Assembly: GCA_030062745.1 (NCBI GenBank)
Contig: CP099844.1
Span: forward strand, 5,857,481-5,921,480
Length of the DNA: 64,000 nucleotides
Reading direction: 5' to 3'
Origin: Capitulum mitella
Lineage: Eukaryota; Arthropoda; Thecostraca; Pollicipedomorpha; Pollicipedidae
Position 1 is the stretch's first letter. Each line of letters begins with the position of its first letter. The position numbers were made by a program, and so were the translations under genes. Under the pieces are notes generated by a model, which saw only the letters and a program-made list of their open reading frames with translations, had not been told where the DNA came from and did no database searches. Below, piece by piece: positions 60,086-64,000 of the stretch.

Positions 60086-61847
60086 GCAGAGTGAACAGGG
60101 CTACGAAATGGAAAAAATCAGGATTTTTTTATCATATTTTGTAATGGAAGATGATTGGATTCGGCATGTCAGGACCTCGCGATTGGGCTTGTCTGGGCGT
60201 CACTTGGTGCCACCACAGTGAAATATGTTGCATATTGAACCCATCGTGGCTTGTTGAACAGCTGACGTTGTGAAAAAGCAAAGATCGACCGTCATGGTCG
60301 TTGGGATACCCATGCTCGTTTTGTTACGCATGCAATGACGTATGTGGAACGAGTTCGGCCAACTCATTAAAATGTTTTTTTTTCTTTCTGTTTCAATACA
60401 GGTTTATCAAGTTGGGCATCAATCCACTGCGACGTTTTTTACGTCAGTCATAGTCCACTGTCGTGACTGGTAAATATTATATAGGCTTCATAAGACAGCT
60501 CATTCAGTCCGTTTTCTGATAGTTATGGACATGTTCCAGTCCGTTTGTCAAAGGCTGACTGAAACTTCAATTTCGTGTATTATGAACATGACAATTTGCT
60601 CCTCACACTGTCAACGAAAAGGATAATTTTTACTTGCTTGTCCTTTTCACAATGGCTAATTTGACAACAAGCCTGGCAGACAATGGCTTCGTACAGGCGA
60701 ATTATGAAGCCAGGAAAGAAATTAAGCAAATTGTATCGTTGTGCACCCACATTCTGCAATGTGATGCATGTTTTACCATACTTCCCTAGGCCCATTCCAT
60801 CGGGCTTTACGCGCAGTACGACTCGCCGCTTCGAACAGTGAATGAACTACCTGATCCATATGGTCGGATTTTTAATGGCCGCCAGTCATGCAATTCAACA
60901 ATCAAGTTCCCGTGTCCAAACTTTGCGACGCACGTGGGTAGCAAGTGACAGCTGACGACCACTTGCTGCACTAACCTTCTCCGGAGGGGTGGTTCTCACT
61001 CCCCCCAAAGCATTTTTATCTGACTGTAGTCGAACGGCCAGCGTCAAGAACATGCAATTTGCATAACTGACCCCAGACAGTTTTCCATACCTCAACCTTG
61101 GCTCACGAGTGGGTCTCAAGAACTCACTTAGGTTTTCTAAACGTAAAGCAAAAACTAAGAAATCAAGAAATGTAAAATTTTCATTGCCTGTTAGCAAGCT
61201 ATTTTAACCGCTCGTGACAAATGTTCAGAATCAGGTCGTATCAGGTCACTGACCTGTTTGAAATTTAAGCAAGGCATGTCAAAAAAACGTTTAAGCGTGT
61301 GCAAGTGATTGCCAGAAACAGATATTGAGAATGAGAACTCTGTTCCAGTTACCCAGTTATTTTCTACAAAACTTATGCTGTCGGTTTTTCGGGAAATTAT
61401 TTGACATAACCTCAGGTCAACCGTAGTGGGAATCGACCAATACGCTTTTTAAATGATGCAACATACCGTTTGTGAGGAGTCTGCGAGAATCTGAGCCTTT
61501 GAGGTCAGGTCAGCTGGTTACAAAATCGAATGTGCGTCAAAATGGCTGTGAAATACCTTTGCCATTCACTTCTGGTTAGGCATGATAGACGTAAATTGCA
61601 GTTTAGGTTCGTGAAGGCTATATAATGTCATGGCCCAACGTGGCCTGGTACGACCTGATATCATTTCAAAGGCCATATCATTTCTCGCTGCCAGCGCTGA
61701 ATTTAAATCCTGCTGTCTGTGACCGAACTGCTGCATTCACAATGTGCGCCGACCCCGGACGGCGCGGCGTCACGAGGGTAACATCAGCGGCGGCGCCAGG
61801 CGACCGGTGGCTGGAGCAACGGCGCCCACAGAACGAGCGGCACGTCA
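60086..61847. other. Non-coding region, no gene recognised
   Basis: No domain-bearing frame was seen. AGGTCA/TGACCT words recur near 61230-61520, suggesting further TTAA-element debris. Confidence 0.4.
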
Positions 61848-62900
61848 TCACAGCCCTCCCTCACAGCCACAGGATGTACGGTAATACAACCTAAACTGGG
61901 AACCATACAACGTGCACATACTGGCGCCGGTCCGGGGGCGTGACAGGCGGCGGGTGGAGGACGCGGGGAGACGGTGTCGGCGCCGGAGCCGTCCGCTGCT
62001 TTTGAGACGACGGAGCCTCGCCGGCGGCGGCACCACCACCGACGGCGACGCATCGAAATTGAGACTGCCGGACGGGTGAACTTCTGCACAGCGGCGCCAC
62101 ACGTGACGCACCTGCCTGATCAGAACTCGACCGTCCTTCAAGCGCATAGTGATCTTCATCCCCGAGCGCGCCACCACGGTCTCCTCAGACCACCTCCACC
62201 CTCAGCACCACGGAACTGATCTGCGGCCGATATGTAAACGCGGTCCCACGTCATCAGGTCCTGACATTTCTTCCGGGTAGCCCGGTCCGCATGCCACTGC
62301 TGGGTTCAAGACGTCTGGAATGACAGCGTTCAGCGGCGACCGCAGCCGGCGGCCAAACATCAACTCCGTCCGTGTCGCCTACATGGTAGGGTGAACAGGC
62401 ATGCGATAGCGGAACGGAAATCCGCCAGCCCTCGAGCTGACCGAACCGCCGTTTGTTATAACCTGCTTTGAGCCTCTGTGCCACTCTTTCAGCCAGGCCG
62501 TTCGATTTTGGTGAAAATGGCGGTGACGTCAAGGGCCTGACGCCATTCCGCCGGCAAATGTTATCGAACACTGGCGAGAGAAAGCACTAGGCGTTGCCTG
62601 AAACCAGGATCTCGGCACACATGAACAGGTAAATGCCGACCTTGGTTTATTAATCATGACTTGGAAAGTCCAGCGTCCGCAGGCAAGAGCTTTCACCCAT
62701 TTGGAGCGCGCATCTATCATCTCAAGAACCAAATGACCATAGAACGGAACACAAAAATCAGCGTTTCAGGGGCCATTCCCTAGGATGAATCAGTGTCTGC
62801 TGGTCCAAGCTGCGGCGCTCCTGGCAGACAGTGAAGCGTTTAGTTATTTCCGAAACTTCCTTATCTTAACCCGGCCACCAGGCATACCGCCCAGCAAATA
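61848..62900 (-). mobile_element. Ty3/Gypsy-type integrase remnant
   Basis: Minus strand, 5' to 3' from 62900: a zinc-binding end with YAWWPG and KEVSEITKRFTVCQ (its second histidine-cysteine pair damaged), HPREWPLKR, the core start FYGHLVLEMIDARSKW with its first Asp, and SPPFSPKSNGLAER with the catalytic Glu. After frameshifts come FGRRLRSPLN and a C-terminal KITMRLKDGRVLIRQVRH segment like the GPY/F domain. Frames change at least three times and stops are present, so it is inactive. No protease, reverse transcriptase or LTR was found in the window. Confidence 0.8.
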
Positions 62901-64000
62901 GTTCGGTTTTGCCTCGTTGGTTTCTCGTCCTTCGCATCCCCTCTCAGACTTTCCGCAAGTTCACCACAAAAGACTGGGTCTTCCAACTAGAAATTGTCCG
63001 TAGCTGTTTTCCCAATCTTGGCTATCTCGTGAAATTTGAGATTAACTTTTATAGCTCACTCATCTTTGGCCTCTTCTTCGACAGCACGCCATGGAGAAAT
63101 CTTGGCGCTACAGCAGTCTTCGTCGTACAACAAACGCCAACATTTTACGACGTTCAATCTTAGTCTTATGTGTGGATGCCATCCATAGTTTAACATTTTA
63201 CATCCTTTAACAAAAACATCCTTTAGGTTACGTCACTAATGATCCAATGAAAACCCGGAATCACTAACATGACCCCTTTGAGGCTACCTGTGAGGTGATT
63301 GTGTTAATGAAAAGTATCAAACTGCGTTGTTAAATGGAAGGATCAAACCGGGGTGTTTATTGAAAAGATCAAAATGGCTTGTTAACTGAAAGGATCAGAA
63401 TGGGTTGTTGATTTAAAGGATCAAAATGGATTGTTAATTTAAGGGTCGGAATGGGTTGTTAGTTCAAATGATCAAACCGGTTTGTAAATTAAAAGGATTG
63501 AACTCTACCACTCTACCAAAAATAAAGCGAGATACATGACTACAACCACCTCGCCTTATATGCACCTCGCAAATGAACATGATCCGGGTCAAGAGGTACC
63601 GAATCGGCGTGATGGTAACCAAAAGGAAGTAACTACGGAGTCGAACGAGAGACGTTAACCGGTGGTACGAGGACGTCAGTCGTCAGCCGTACTCAGCGGG
63701 AACTGTGGGATTGTTTCGCGATCATATGAAACGTGCGGTCAGAAAGTCCGGGGAATGATGCTGTGAGTGAGTGTTCACAGGCAGTATCGTTTCACCCGGC
63801 TAAAAAAAAAATACCAAGTGGAAAGACAACTCTGTTGTTAGGAGTGAGATGCTAATAGACTTGTCAGAAATCTTTGTCTGAAACGTTGAGCTCAGCCTTG
63901 AGGAGCCAGAGCTGAAGGCGCTTTTACATTAGAACCGAAACATTTGAGTTGAAAGTAGAGTTGCCAAATGAGCCTTGTTTCAGGTAAATAAATGGCGGAT
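62901..64000. other. Window end, non-coding with a degenerate tandem repeat
   Basis: No gene is recognised. The only clear structure is the ~30-33 bp tandem repeat at 63305-63510. If the Gypsy remnant extends, its reverse transcriptase would lie to the right on the minus strand, but no such similarity was seen here. Confidence 0.5.
63305..63510. repeat. Degenerate ~30-33 bp tandem repeat
   Basis: About six to seven units of the form GGATCAAAATGGGTTGTTAA followed by TT(T/G)AAA. Units differ by several substitutions each. Confidence 0.85.

Noticed and set aside
1..64000. tRNA or rRNA genes
   Set aside because: No convincing A-box/B-box pair with cloverleaf pairing and no rRNA core sequence was noticed by eye; a tRNAscan run would settle it.

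Overview
The window is animal nuclear DNA. Short GC-rich exons with canonical GT/AG introns sit in a sea of AT-richer, repeat-laden non-coding sequence. An arthropod is most likely, possibly a crustacean, because of a JHBP/takeout-like secreted protein, EB-type cysteine modules and a Penelope-like retroelement. The species cannot be named from sequence alone.

Layout. (1) 1007-14277, plus strand: a complete seven-exon gene for a GRTP1/TBC1D6-type Rab GTPase-activating protein of 336 residues, with both catalytic fingers intact. (2) 14278-22534: no recognised gene. (3) 22535-33902, plus strand: a probable four-exon gene for a secreted protein made of a signal peptide, a PAN/Apple-like cysteine segment, an EB/EGF-like module, and then one large exon with 26 tandem copies of an 11-residue acidic, alanine-rich unit (consensus SAADNAADQTA). 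All its internal splice junctions are phase 1 and the joined frame is open for 474 residues. (4) 33903-45875: mobile-element debris. (5) 45876-46820, minus strand: an intronless JHBP/takeout-like secreted lipid-binding protein with its own TATA-like box. (6) 47997-50629: a striking composite satellite of hexamer arrays, a large inverted repeat and a TA tract. (7) 52104 to at least 57655, plus strand: a paralogue of gene 3. Only its signal-peptide exon and PAN-like exon are visible; its first intron holds a Penelope-like element into which a TTAA element has jumped. (8) 57656-64000: decayed repeats and a Ty3/Gypsy integrase remnant.

Mobile elements are the second theme. At least three families of TTAA-flanked non-autonomous DNA elements are present. 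The ~1.2 kb family occurs four times in good condition and at least twice as decayed copies. It carries arrays of AGGTCA, the nuclear-receptor half-site. One copy has a paralogous empty site with a single TTAA inside the same window, which demonstrates insertion with TTAA duplication.

The best candidate for something undescribed is gene 3: a secreted PAN-EB protein with a long hendecad-repeat tail. Next come the near-identity of its second exon with that of its paralogue, and the dispersal of nuclear-receptor sites by the TTAA elements.
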